A DNA stretch of 64,000 bases from Paenibacillus mendelii. Lineage in GTDB: Bacteria > Bacillota > Bacilli > Paenibacillales > Paenibacillaceae. The translations under genes and the position numbers were made by a program. Within the stretch, counting starts at the first letter, position 1, and each line of letters begins with the position of its first letter. Shown here one piece after another: positions 47,655 through 55,596 of the stretch. Where the stretch lies: the NCBI RefSeq assembly GCF_024498075.1, contig NZ_JANHOF010000012.1:124001-188000 (forward strand). Reading direction: 5' to 3'. The notes beneath the pieces were generated by a model. It did not search any database. It was not told the DNA's origin and worked only from the letters and a program-made list of their open reading frames with translations.

Positions 47655-47906
47655 TTATAAGTGGTCCACATCCCGGAGATAGTCCTCCATGATCGAACGG
47701 ATAATCTCGGATACGGAATAGTCTCCTTTGTTGCAGCGCCGGTCGATTTCCTCCCAGTGCTCCTGCGACAAAGTGAGCGATATCTTCCGGGTCGTGCCGA
47801 TCGCTTTACGGCCTGCCCCCGATTGATTGCCCCCTCTGGAGGCTTTGGATCCTGATGCAGTATTCGAGCTGTTCCTGGGAAGTCCGATTTCTTCATTCTC
47901 ACTCAT
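47655..47906 (-). CDS. Small ribbon-helix-helix (CopG/Arc-type) DNA-binding protein
   Basis: 83-aa protein with an unstructured, Gly/Ser-rich N-terminal 38 residues and a C-terminal RHH fold: beta strand TRKISLTLS, then helices QEHWEEIDRRC and SVSEIIRSIMEDYL. ATG 47906 is preceded by AGGTGAT. It could regulate a neighbouring gene or be an antitoxin-like repressor, but no toxin partner lies beside it; only the MutS remnant follows on the same strand. Confidence 0.7.
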   Translation of the reverse strand: MSENEEIGLPRNSSNTASGSKASRGGNQSGAGRKAIGTTRKISLTLSQEHWEEIDRRCNKGDYSVSEIIRSIMEDYLRDVDHL

Positions 47907-47968
47907 GTCATCACCTGTAACTATTTTTACATGATCTGGATGTCAAATCAATTTATGCTACCTTAATC

Positions 47969-48008
47969 AAACAAGTCCACAGCCATAGGGAGGCGGTGGA
48001 CTTGTTTT
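47969..48008 (+). terminator. Terminator-like hairpin in a divergent intergenic region
   Basis: A perfect 12-bp stem (AAACAAGTCCAC at 47969-47980 with GTGGACTTGTTT at 47996-48007) with a 15-nt loop and a T tail on the plus side. It lies upstream of the OmpR-type regulator, between two divergent genes, where no gene needs terminating; it may block stray plus-strand transcription or form part of a leader. Confidence 0.6.
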
Positions 48009-48079
48009 ACTGATTCACGATCCTCATAGCCCATAATATGCTAGACTACTTATATATTACTTTACAGGGGTCTAATTCG

Positions 48080-48757
48080 ATGAGAACATATACCATCTTG
48101 TACATTGAAGACGATCAGGAGATCGGTTCCTGGTCCAGGGACTTTTTAATCGGGCAAGGCTATGAGGTGATCTGGAAGACTTCGGGCCATAATGCGGAGG
48201 AAGCAATTGAGCGCTGCGATTTGGTCCTTTTGGACATTATGCTTCCGGGGCTGGACGGATTCACGATTGGTCAGCGGCTAAAACGGATCAATCCCGCTAT
48301 GCCCATCCTGATGCTTACGGCCAGAACCGCAATCGAGGATAAGCTTACAGGCTTGTCTTTTGCCGATGATTACATTACGAAGCCGTTTCATCCGGATGAG
48401 CTGGCTGCCCGCATCCAAGTCCTCCTCAGGCGTATCGGCGCTACGGAAACGGAACAGCTTCAGATCCGACATTTAATGATCGACCGGAAAGAAAACCGTT
48501 TATGGAATTCCGAAACCAGGGAAGAGATTATACTTACAGGTAAGCAGTTCCATATATTCATGTATTTCCTGGATCATCTGAATCACATATTGACCCAGAA
48601 ACAGATTTATGAAGCTGTTTGGGGCGAGCCGCATTTGGATGGAGATAAGACGCTGACGGTGCATATCCGGCATCTGCGAGAGAAGATCGAGTTGGATTCC
48701 GGTTCCCCCCAAATTATCGAGACCATCCGTGGCGTCGGATATCGGGTGCGATCATGA
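48080..48757 (+). CDS. OmpR-family response regulator
   Basis: 225-aa regulator: receiver with E10-D11-D12, phospho-acceptor D52 in LLDIMLPG and ITKPF; C-terminal winged-helix trans-reg domain (about 130-225; AVWGEPHLDGDKTLTVHI and IRGVGYRVRS). ATG 48080 follows CAGGGG; 14 more in-frame codons upstream lack a ribosome site. It overlaps the kinase by four bases. The signal and target genes are unknown. Confidence 0.88.
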   Translation: MRTYTILYIEDDQEIGSWSRDFLIGQGYEVIWKTSGHNAEEAIERCDLVLLDIMLPGLDGFTIGQRLKRINPAMPILMLTARTAIEDKLTGLSFADDYITKPFHPDELAARIQVLLRRIGATETEQLQIRHLMIDRKENRLWNSETREEIILTGKQFHIFMYFLDHLNHILTQKQIYEAVWGEPHLDGDKTLTVHIRHLREKIELDSGSPQIIETIRGVGYRVRS

Positions 48758-50109
48758 GAATCCGAGGCTCTTTAATGAGGAAATACCTGATCCTTATTTT
48801 GACCGCCTTGCTTCTATGGCCGGTCATTCCGGCGATGTTTTATATGCCGGTCTATTTATTCAGGGAGCATTCGCTGTATGTTCCGGAGGAGATCAGCCGC
48901 ATGTGGCGGCAAGAAGCAGTCAAGCTGGACGGTGCTAGTAGGGATAAGATACAGGAAAGGCTAGACAAGTTGAACGAAGACTATCCGGATGCTGAGATGT
49001 TCTGGGTGGACCCGTCGGGGAAGAAATATGCTGTCATGGACCGCCCGTCGGATATACCCGAGCAGTGGACATATGAGGATGCTCTTTCATTTTGGGCACA
49101 ACACCGTGAACATGAGACGTTTGCCGTATCGTCACTCATCGGAAACGATCCGAAGCAGGGGGTTATGGTGATTCAGCTCCCCGAATCCCATATTCTGTCG
49201 GCAGAAATGACGCTATCGAGAAACGCGCTGCTCGTTCTTCTGTTCTTCGTAATCTATCTGTCCTTTTTCGTGCTGTCGTGGCACTTCTTCGTTCGTCTTC
49301 GCAGAAGACTCATCAGGCTTCAATCAGCGATGACAGTAAACAGGCTGAAGGATATTCCGGATGAGGTCACCATAAGCAAGGACGACGAAATCGGAGAACT
49401 CGAAGGGGCATTTAATCGGATGGTACGAGAGCTTAAGGACAGCCGCAACCGGGAGAGGAAGGAGGAGGAGCTGCGCAAGCAGCTCATTTCGAATATTTCT
49501 CACGATCTCAGGACGCCGCTGACCGTGATCCGGCAGCATACCCATACTGTTCGGAAAGCCCCTGCTTCCTCCCAGGGACAGGCTTCGCTTGACGTAATCG
49601 ATCACAAGCTGGAAGAAGTGAGCAAGCTGATGGATAACCTTCTTTCGTACACACTGTTGTCCGCGGGGAAGTATCCGCTGCATGTGCAAACGATCGATAT
49701 AGCTGAAGAAATCAGGAACAGAGTAGCCGAATGGTATCCGGTATTCGAAAGCAAAGGCTTTGAGGTCCTTGTTGAGCTTCCTGAGCGGCCGCTGAGATGG
49801 GTTGCCGATCCGCTGTGGTTTAACCGGATCCTTGACAATGTGTTTCAGAACGTGGTGCGTCATGCTGGGAAGGGTCGGTACATAGCTATTAAAATCGTTG
49901 AATTAAAGGGGCAGTCGATGCTTGTCATTCAAGACAAAGGTCCCGGTACCTCCGGCGAGTCACCTGAAAAAGGCGCGGGGATCGGTTTGTCCATCATTTC
50001 GATGATGGCCAGGGAGATGGGCATGCAGTGGGAACTGGAATCCTGCGCAAACGGTAGTTCATTTTATATATGGCCGGAAAAGAAGCTGCAGCGTGGTCAT
50101 CTTAGATGA
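48754..50109 (+). CDS. HAMP/HisKA sensor histidine kinase
   Basis: 451-aa membrane kinase: TM1 about 9-35, an extracellular domain of about 120 aa, TM2 about 156-178, HAMP (about 179-235), HisKA with acceptor H250 in ISHDLRTPLT, and an HATPase (DNVFQNVVRHA, DKGPGT, GAGIGLSIISMMA). It overlaps its regulator (ATGA). Its class is the common HAMP-HisKA type, unlike the two YesM-type kinases. Confidence 0.88.
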   Translation: MRIRGSLMRKYLILILTALLLWPVIPAMFYMPVYLFREHSLYVPEEISRMWRQEAVKLDGASRDKIQERLDKLNEDYPDAEMFWVDPSGKKYAVMDRPSDIPEQWTYEDALSFWAQHREHETFAVSSLIGNDPKQGVMVIQLPESHILSAEMTLSRNALLVLLFFVIYLSFFVLSWHFFVRLRRRLIRLQSAMTVNRLKDIPDEVTISKDDEIGELEGAFNRMVRELKDSRNRERKEEELRKQLISNISHDLRTPLTVIRQHTHTVRKAPASSQGQASLDVIDHKLEEVSKLMDNLLSYTLLSAGKYPLHVQTIDIAEEIRNRVAEWYPVFESKGFEVLVELPERPLRWVADPLWFNRILDNVFQNVVRHAGKGRYIAIKIVELKGQSMLVIQDKGPGTSGESPEKGAGIGLSIISMMAREMGMQWELESCANGSSFYIWPEKKLQRGHLR

Positions 50110-50440
50110 CTTGCGTGCGGTTTCTTTTTTTAATAAATATTCCATTTGGATCGTGGGCTCTAACAACTTCCGGATAAAACAATTTAACCTAAACTTAAAC
50201 TTGAGGTCACTTTACTTTTCGATAAATGAAATAGAATGGGGTATAGGTGATCAGAATATGAAAGTAGATCAAGGACGTTTTGCAGGTTATGGTTATGCTG
50301 CGTTCGCCTATCCTCTAATGGATGTCACCCGCATGTTTACTTTGCATTGAGCGGTACATTTGGATTAAGGGTGAATCTATTAGAAGGAATTGAGTGGAGA
50401 ACGATCTGACCGCTTCGGCGGTTTAAGGAGGTAAGATAAC
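50110..50440 (+). other. Intergenic stretch with possible small ORF, otherwise empty
   Basis: This 331-bp gap contains an AT-rich stretch (about 50170-50240) with TAGAAT as a possible -10 box. A possible 30-residue ORF lies at 50258-50350, beginning MKVDQGRFAGYGY after AGGTGATCAGA. No protein family was recognised. A longer reading frame that starts inside the kinase gene is not supported. Confidence 0.3.
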
Positions 50441-51403
50441 ATGCAGTACGATATGAAGGTAACGTCGGAGCGGTCTGCCCCGCAATGGATGAAGATGCGT
50501 AGATTTTGCGGTTATGGCGCCGCCATAGCGGTGATGCCGTATCTTCTGATTAAAATCGCCTGGACGTTCGGTCTCTTCATTCCCACCGAGCAAATGGGCG
50601 ATGCTAGTTGGCGCGCGATCAACGCAGCAACTGCTGTTCTCGCTATGGTCGGCATCCTGCTGGCGCTGGCATTTAGCAGGCCGTGGGGTGAACGCCTACC
50701 CGCATGGCTGGTTGCCCTCCCAGTGTGGGTAGGCACCGGTCTGCTCGTTCCGATGCTGTTGCTGGCACCGGTGCTCGGACCGGCCGCCATGTCTCGGGAC
50801 ATGGCGGCCGGCGCAGCCGACATCTGGGCCTACGAACAGATCTTCGTCATGGTTTCGCTGATTGGGGTCGGTATTTTCCTGCCGCTCGCCTTGGCGGGAT
50901 ATACCAAAGCGCGGTGGCCGGAGGCGCTTAGCGGTCCGACCGACATGGAATTGCCGGGACACACCCGGAATTTGCAGATCACCTTAGGCAGACTCATCGC
51001 AGCCGGCTGCATAATGCTGGGTGTCATCAAGATGTACTGGGCGGCAGGCGGTACCCTCGGTATCCACCCGGACAGGCTGAATGACCGCGATGTGTGGTGG
51101 CATCTACTGACATTGAGTACCGGTGCATGGGCTTTGGCAGGGGCGTGGGGTTTGCTGGTGCTGATCTGCCGCCGCGGGTCGCGGAGTTTCCTTCCACCGA
51201 TGGTGGCAGCATGGATTTCGTCGGGTATGCTGTTCTCATACAATCTCTTCTCCGCCATACGCAACGATTCTGAGTCTTCCCCGGAGTACCCGCTGCCACG
51301 GGTCCTGACCACAGAGGCCGGCACCGTGCTGGGCGTAATGATGGTCATGATCATCCTGCTGGTACTGCACGATCGCCGGCAAACTCTTCGCGGCAAGCCC
51401 TGA
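50441..51403 (+). CDS. Polytopic membrane protein of unknown function
   Basis: 320-aa membrane protein with about eight predicted helices (around 26-46, 63-83, 92-115, 133-155, 185-205, 225-245, 254-275, 297-313). No transporter or enzyme signature was recognised. It has an excellent AAGGAGGT site. Its base composition is G+C-rich relative to its neighbours, and it contains a perfect 14-bp inverted repeat. A decayed AT-rich gap precedes it, so lateral acquisition is possible. Confidence 0.7.
   Translation: MQYDMKVTSERSAPQWMKMRRFCGYGAAIAVMPYLLIKIAWTFGLFIPTEQMGDASWRAINAATAVLAMVGILLALAFSRPWGERLPAWLVALPVWVGTGLLVPMLLLAPVLGPAAMSRDMAAGAADIWAYEQIFVMVSLIGVGIFLPLALAGYTKARWPEALSGPTDMELPGHTRNLQITLGRLIAAGCIMLGVIKMYWAAGGTLGIHPDRLNDRDVWWHLLTLSTGAWALAGAWGLLVLICRRGSRSFLPPMVAAWISSGMLFSYNLFSAIRNDSESSPEYPLPRVLTTEAGTVLGVMMVMIILLVLHDRRQTLRGKP
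50780..50811 (+). repeat. Perfect 14-bp inverted repeat inside the membrane-protein gene
   Basis: CCGGCCGCCATGTC (50780-50793) and its exact reverse complement (50798-50811) are separated by TCGG. The encoded peptide is itself near-palindromic (AAMSRDMAA). It would form a very stable hairpin in the mRNA. Confidence 0.95.
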
Positions 51404-51621
51404 GGATCCGTTTGCACTAACTTCAGGGGTCCTGGGTTGGAACTCGGTTTATATCACCATATTCAAAATTGCCGCAGAAAGAGTGGCAGAGATGTCGATT
51501 AACCCTTCTCCCGTTCGTTGTCTTTATAGTGGTGAAGATCAGCTGACCCTGGATGAAGGACGTCTGGGAGATATGCAGCGTTCGGAATCGATCGCACGAC
51601 ACGAAAGGACGGGTAAAAAAA

Positions 51622-52194
51622 TTGGGAAAAATCATCATGCAGCAGTTCATTACACTGGATGGCGTCATGCAGGCACCGGGCGATCTCTATGAATTCGAGT
51701 ATGGGGGCTGGCAGCGGCCATATGTTGGCGAGGAGCACCTGGCTCTCATTGTCGAGCAGGCCCTCGCGGTTGAAGCGCTCCTCCTGGGGCGTAAAACTTA
51801 CGAGAGCTTCGCGGCAACATGGCCGTCAGCGACCGGCATGCGAGGGCTGGCCGATCGGATGAACAGCATGTCGAAGTTCGTGGCTTCAAGAACCCTGAGC
51901 CATGCGGAGTGGAATGCCACAATCATCCATGGCGAGGCGGCGGAAGAAACGGCGAAGCTTAAACATGAGTTCAGCGGAGACTTACTGGTCGTAGGCAGCG
52001 GCGATCTTGCACAAACGCTGATGAAGCATCATCTCATCGACGAATACCGGCTCTGGGTTCACCCCATGATCTTAGGTCGCGGACAACGACTGTTCAGAGA
52101 GGGGAGCGAGAAGGCTGCTATGCGCCTTATGGATGTCAAAACGTTAAGCACGGGTGTCGCAATTCACATCTACCAGCCCGAGATAGGCCATTAA
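51622..52194 (+). CDS. Dihydrofolate-reductase-fold (RibD C-terminal-like) protein
   Basis: 190-aa protein of the YwjB/RibD-C type: MGKIIMQQFITLDGVMQAPG at the N-terminus (split here: residues 1-20), EALLLGRKTYESFA with the NADPH-loop-like G-R-K-T-Y, and LVVGSGDLAQTLMKHHLIDEY plus PMILGRGQRLF near the C-terminus. TTG 51622 is favoured (AAGGACGGG upstream), with ATG 51637 as alternative; the frame stays open farther upstream. These orphan DHFR-like proteins have unclear physiological substrates. Confidence 0.78.
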   Translation: MGKIIMQQFITLDGVMQAPGDLYEFEYGGWQRPYVGEEHLALIVEQALAVEALLLGRKTYESFAATWPSATGMRGLADRMNSMSKFVASRTLSHAEWNATIIHGEAAEETAKLKHEFSGDLLVVGSGDLAQTLMKHHLIDEYRLWVHPMILGRGQRLFREGSEKAAMRLMDVKTLSTGVAIHIYQPEIGH

Positions 52195-52593
52195 CAATTA
52201 AGCTATCTTAATTCATCCAACCGATGACGTCTCCATCACCATTGTGCAAGCGAAGATGGGGACGTCAGCAAATATGGGATGGGACGGATGAACGGTTTTC
52301 TGGGCGGAGTTAACATCATCCCATTTAAGCGCTGATTGAATGCTAATCCTTATATAGATCGACAAAGTGATGGTTCTATGATATGGTGTGGTTTAACCTA
52401 TAGGCATTCCACTCTTCTCGAGTGGGGTGCCTTCGCGCATATCTACAGGCTTTTTACATTAAATGTCTTGCGCTCAATTTAGTAGAACGTGGAGGTGGTG
52501 ATGCTATGTTTCCCCCTGTATCCCCATTCGGGGACGATCCAGCGACTATGAATAGCAGACAACGATTATTTAATGAAGAGGAGCTAGTTAACG
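52195..52593 (+). other. Intergenic region upstream of rplY with two hairpins and a small ORF
   Basis: The 399-bp gap has a hairpin at about 52224-52266 (TGACGTC and partner GACGTCA around CCATC/GATGG). It also has a second hairpin-like stretch at about 52402-52432 (AGGCA...TGCCT, CCACT/AGTGG). From 52491, GGAGGTGGTG precedes ATG 52506 of a 48-residue frame (52506-52652) that overlaps rplY by 59 bp in another frame. A GTTTAA hexamer at 52392 resembles half of a SigB promoter, but the matching -10 is absent. Confidence 0.35.
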
Positions 52594-53139
52594 ATGACAA
52601 CTTATATTCAAGCGGAGAAACGCATGCCTTTAAATACATCGGGACTTCGTAATCTGCGTCAGTCCGGCCGGCTGCCGGGCGTTGTATTCGGGCGAAATAT
52701 AGAGAATGCCATGATTCATATTTCCAATATCGATTTTCAAAAATGGTTAAAGCAAGGGGACTCCAGCTTGATCGAGCTTCAGTTTGATGGAGGGGATTCC
52801 TTATCCGTCCTGTTGGAGGATCTCCAGCGGCACCCGGTCACGCGGGATTTGGTTCACGTTGATTTTCAGCGCGTGCAGAAGGACGAGATCGTACGCACGA
52901 AGATTGCGGTTAAGTTTAAAGGTACGCCGGCAGGCACAAAGCAAGGCGGGGTTGTGCAAATTCAGAGCGAGTTTATCGAGGTGGAGGCGCTGCCTAGACA
53001 TTTGCACGCGGCCATCGAAGTTGACATAAGCGATATGATTATCGGTGAATCCGTGTACGTGAAGGACTTGAAGCTGCCGCAGGAAGTAACGGTTGTTTCC
53101 GGCGTCAATGAGTCGCTTGCTTCGGTCGTAAAGCCTTAA
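52594..53139 (+). CDS. rplY: Ribosomal protein bL25 (Ctc/TL5 family)
   Basis: 181-aa two-domain bL25/CTC protein that binds 5S rRNA in the 50S subunit. The N-terminal RNA-binding domain has LRQSGRLPGVVFG (about 23-35) and HPVTRDLVHVDFQRV (about 79-93), and the C-terminal beta domain has FKGTPAGTKQGGVVQ and DISDMIIGESVYV. ATG follows GAGGAGCTAGTTAACG. In Bacillus the homologue is a general stress protein; no clear stress promoter is visible here. Confidence 0.9.
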   Translation: MTTYIQAEKRMPLNTSGLRNLRQSGRLPGVVFGRNIENAMIHISNIDFQKWLKQGDSSLIELQFDGGDSLSVLLEDLQRHPVTRDLVHVDFQRVQKDEIVRTKIAVKFKGTPAGTKQGGVVQIQSEFIEVEALPRHLHAAIEVDISDMIIGESVYVKDLKLPQEVTVVSGVNESLASVVKP

Positions 53140-53172
53140 TAGGCCGAGCATTCGGGCACCCGAACCCCATAC

Positions 53173-53221
53173 AAGACGAGAAACCTTAGCCGCAGTCATG
53201 GCTTGGGAATTCTCGTCTTTT
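53173..53221 (+). terminator. Rho-independent terminator after rplY
   Basis: A perfect 10-bp stem (AAGACGAGAA at 53173-53182 with TTCTCGTCTT at 53210-53219), a partly paired 27-nt loop and T residues to 53221. The converging gntR gene ends at 53229. Confidence 0.8.
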
Positions 53222-53228
53222 CTTATGC

Positions 53229-53864
53229 TCAGAACAAGTTCATATGAGCTAATAAGTCCTGTTGAATCCGCCCCAGATCCTTGGTCCGCAGCGTGCTCAG
53301 CAAAAGTGCGTGGTCTTGAACGAAATTCTCTCTATCGTAGTCTTCGGTGTTCTTGTTGAAATGCAGTTTGATATGATGCGAGATGCTTTGCCACATCGTC
53401 TGCACCGTCCGTTCTGCTGCAAGATGGATGATGGATTCATGGAAGGACAGATCCAATTCCACCAAGGGATAGATTTCAGGACTTCGCAGCGGCTTGCCCA
53501 TTTCATCAACAATGCCCTGCAAGCGGTCGAAGAAAGGTTCGTCCATAAGATGCATATATTTCTTGATAACGGTCGATTCCAGATGATACCGGATCGGAAT
53601 CAGAAATTCGCGAATTTCATCCGCGTCCAGATCGACGACCACAGTCTCGCGATATGGGGGGGAAATGATCAAGCCCTCCCGCTCCAGCTGGCGGATCGCT
53701 TCGCGTACCGGTCCTCTGCTGACCCCCATTTGATCGGCGATGTCACTTTCCTTCAGCCGCTCCCCGGGTTTGATGTGTCCTCTTAGAATAGCGCTTCTTA
53801 TATCGTGAATGACTTTCTCCCGCAGTGAGATATTGCTTTGTGGATTAAACATAAATGAGCTCAT
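53229..53864 (-). CDS. GntR-family regulator, FadR/FCD type
   Basis: 211-aa regulator: winged HTH (about 15-85; LREKVIHDIRSAILRGHIKPG, MGVSRGPVREAIRQLEREGL) joined to an all-helical FCD effector domain (about 90-211) with metal or ligand-site residues (D in ELDLSFHESI, H in SFHES, H in MWQSISHHI). ATG 53864 follows AGGAGG by 7 nt. It diverges from the MlrC-dehydratase operon, with a palindrome between, so it most likely represses that operon and responds to an organic acid or sugar acid made or used by it. Confidence 0.88.
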   Translation of the reverse strand: MSSFMFNPQSNISLREKVIHDIRSAILRGHIKPGERLKESDIADQMGVSRGPVREAIRQLEREGLIISPPYRETVVVDLDADEIREFLIPIRYHLESTVIKKYMHLMDEPFFDRLQGIVDEMGKPLRSPEIYPLVELDLSFHESIIHLAAERTVQTMWQSISHHIKLHFNKNTEDYDRENFVQDHALLLSTLRTKDLGRIQQDLLAHMNLF

Positions 53865-53961
53865 TCCATGGCCTCCTGGTTGAGACCGTAACAGGTCCCG
53901 ATACAGTTACATAGTAGCACGAGAGAGAGAACGAAAACAATTTAATAACGAATGGTTTTAA

Positions 53962-53979
53962 AATATTGTTAACAATATT
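53962..53979. promoter_or_regulatory. Perfect 18-bp palindrome, likely GntR operator
   Basis: AATATTGTTAACAATATT is self-complementary over 18 bp. Its centre (TTGTTAACAA) fits the FadR-subfamily pattern of a TNGT/ACNA dyad. It lies 10 bp upstream of the -35 box of the MlrC gene and 97 bp upstream of gntR. Confidence 0.6.
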
Positions 53980-53989
53980 AAAAAACCAG

Positions 53990-54017
53990 TTGACATGAAG
54001 TGAAATGCTGGTAGTAT
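53990..54017 (+). promoter_or_regulatory. Promoter of the MlrC-dehydratase operon
   Basis: TTGACA (53990-53995) and TAGTAT (54012-54017) with a 16-bp spacer, 64 bp upstream of ATG 54082. The palindrome sits directly upstream. Confidence 0.6.
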
Positions 54018-54081
54018 CAGAACTGTAATGATATATCGGTGAGTATTGCGAATCAGCGAATCGACATGGGGAGGATTCGGC

Positions 54082-55596
54082 ATGCGTATTTTGACAGGAG
54101 GCATCCTGCAGGAGAGCAATACATTCAGTTCAAAGAAGAGCACGATGGATGATTTCCGCCAGCTTTGCTTTGCCGTCGGGGAGCAATTGGAGCAGTTGAA
54201 GGTGGTTAATGAGGTACGGGGCTTCTACGATGTGGCCAAGGAGGAGGGCGCGGAGCTTGTCCCGACCCTGTTCTGCTCGGCGGTATCCTCCGGCTCGTTC
54301 CGAGGGGAGGCGTTCACCGAGCTGAAGGAGCTGCTGGCCTTGAAGGTGCGCGAGTCGCTGGCAGCAAGCGGAGGATTGATCGATGCAGCGATCTTCGCCT
54401 TTCATGGTGCGATGGTGGCGGAAGGCTGCGACGATGCAGACGGGGAACTGATTGCCGTCATACGCAAGGAGATCGGCGATCAGGTGCCGCTGATCATTAC
54501 ACTGGATGCGCACGCCAATATAACGCGGAAGATCGTGCAGGCGGTAAGCGGGATCGTCGGTTACCGCACGTATCCGCATGTTGATTTTCGCGAAGTCGGG
54601 CAGCGGGCGGCCCGTCTGTTAATCTCCACGCTGCGGGGCGAGGTGAAGCCTCATATCTCCATGCGTAAAATTCCGATGGTTGTGCCCGCGGAGAACAGTC
54701 AATTCCACAGCGGACCGTGCGGCGAGCTGTGGAACGAAGCGGCGGCGGGAGAGCGTCGGGGGGATTCGCTGGTCACGTCCTTGTTTCCGGTTCAGCCCTG
54801 GCTCGATATCGAGGAGTTCGGATCCGCGGTCGTCGTGGTCGGCGATGACTGGGAGAAGGCGGAGCGGGAAGCCGATCGATTGGCTCAGGCGATGTGGGAT
54901 AAGCGGCATGAATTCGACGTGCGTCTGTATTCGGTCGATGAAGCCGTGGAGCTTGCACTTCAGGGACAAGGATGCGGCGAGCCGTTCGTCATTTCGGATT
55001 CGGCAGACAGCCCCGGTGCAGGCTCGACAGGTGACAGTAATGCCGTGTTGAAACGGCTGCTGGAGCTGGGCGTCGAGAGTAAATTAACCTGCCTGCTGTC
55101 CATGGTTGACGCACCGGCGGTAGCGAAGGCGATTGAAGCCGGTCTTGGAGCGGAGGTGGAGCTGACCGTTGGGTACACGCTCAATTCCGACCGCTCGCAC
55201 GGTGAGCCGATGAATATCAGCGGCAAAGTGATGCATATCGGCGAAGGCAAGTTCGAGTTCTCGGGAGGCACTGCACCGGGCTCGGTCGGGAATATGGGGC
55301 GCTGCGTTGTGCTTCGGACCGGTACCATTGATGTACTGCTGCAGACGCAGCCCGTATTTACCGGCGATCCGGCGATGTACCGCTCTGTAGGGCTGGAGCC
55401 GCAAGAGGCGGACCTTGTGCTGGTCAAGTCCGCTAATCAATTCCGGGCCGATTATGAGTCGATCACCGGCCGCATCTATATTCTGGACACGCCGGGAAGC
55501 AGCTCGGCTAATTTGCGAAAGCTGCCGTTCCGTAAAATTGAACGTCCTATGTATCCATTCGATGATCATTTCAACTGGGGGAATAATCGGTCATGA
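54082..55596 (+). CDS. M81-family metallopeptidase (MlrC/microcystinase C-like)
   Basis: 504-aa protein of the M81 family, named after MlrC of microcystin degradation but widespread with unknown natural roles. N-terminal MRILTGGILQESNTFS, then the conserved DAHAN in ITLDAHANITRK (about 149) and the YRTYPHVDF block. The C-terminal MlrC domain has SDSADSPGAGSTGD (about 310), VLRTGTIDVLLQTQP, and a final VKSANQFRADYE. ATG 54082 follows GGGGAGG by 7 nt. It overlaps the dehydratase (ATGA). Substrate unknown; a cyclic or amide-type small molecule is possible. Confidence 0.85.
   Translation: MRILTGGILQESNTFSSKKSTMDDFRQLCFAVGEQLEQLKVVNEVRGFYDVAKEEGAELVPTLFCSAVSSGSFRGEAFTELKELLALKVRESLAASGGLIDAAIFAFHGAMVAEGCDDADGELIAVIRKEIGDQVPLIITLDAHANITRKIVQAVSGIVGYRTYPHVDFREVGQRAARLLISTLRGEVKPHISMRKIPMVVPAENSQFHSGPCGELWNEAAAGERRGDSLVTSLFPVQPWLDIEEFGSAVVVVGDDWEKAEREADRLAQAMWDKRHEFDVRLYSVDEAVELALQGQGCGEPFVISDSADSPGAGSTGDSNAVLKRLLELGVESKLTCLLSMVDAPAVAKAIEAGLGAEVELTVGYTLNSDRSHGEPMNISGKVMHIGEGKFEFSGGTAPGSVGNMGRCVVLRTGTIDVLLQTQPVFTGDPAMYRSVGLEPQEADLVLVKSANQFRADYESITGRIYILDTPGSSSANLRKLPFRKIERPMYPFDDHFNWGNNRS

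Noticed and set aside
48080-50109. Two-component pair as the VanRS of the van-type operon
   Set aside because: It is about 10 kb away, on the opposite strand, with unrelated genes between. No sequence reason links it to the cassette.
50093-50350. 85-residue open frame overlapping the kinase end
   Set aside because: It starts inside the kinase gene with no ribosome site; only the shorter 30-residue frame at 50258 has a possible one.
52380-52593. SigB promoter for the L25/Ctc gene
   Set aside because: A GTTTAA hexamer is present but no GGGTAT-like -10 at the right distance.
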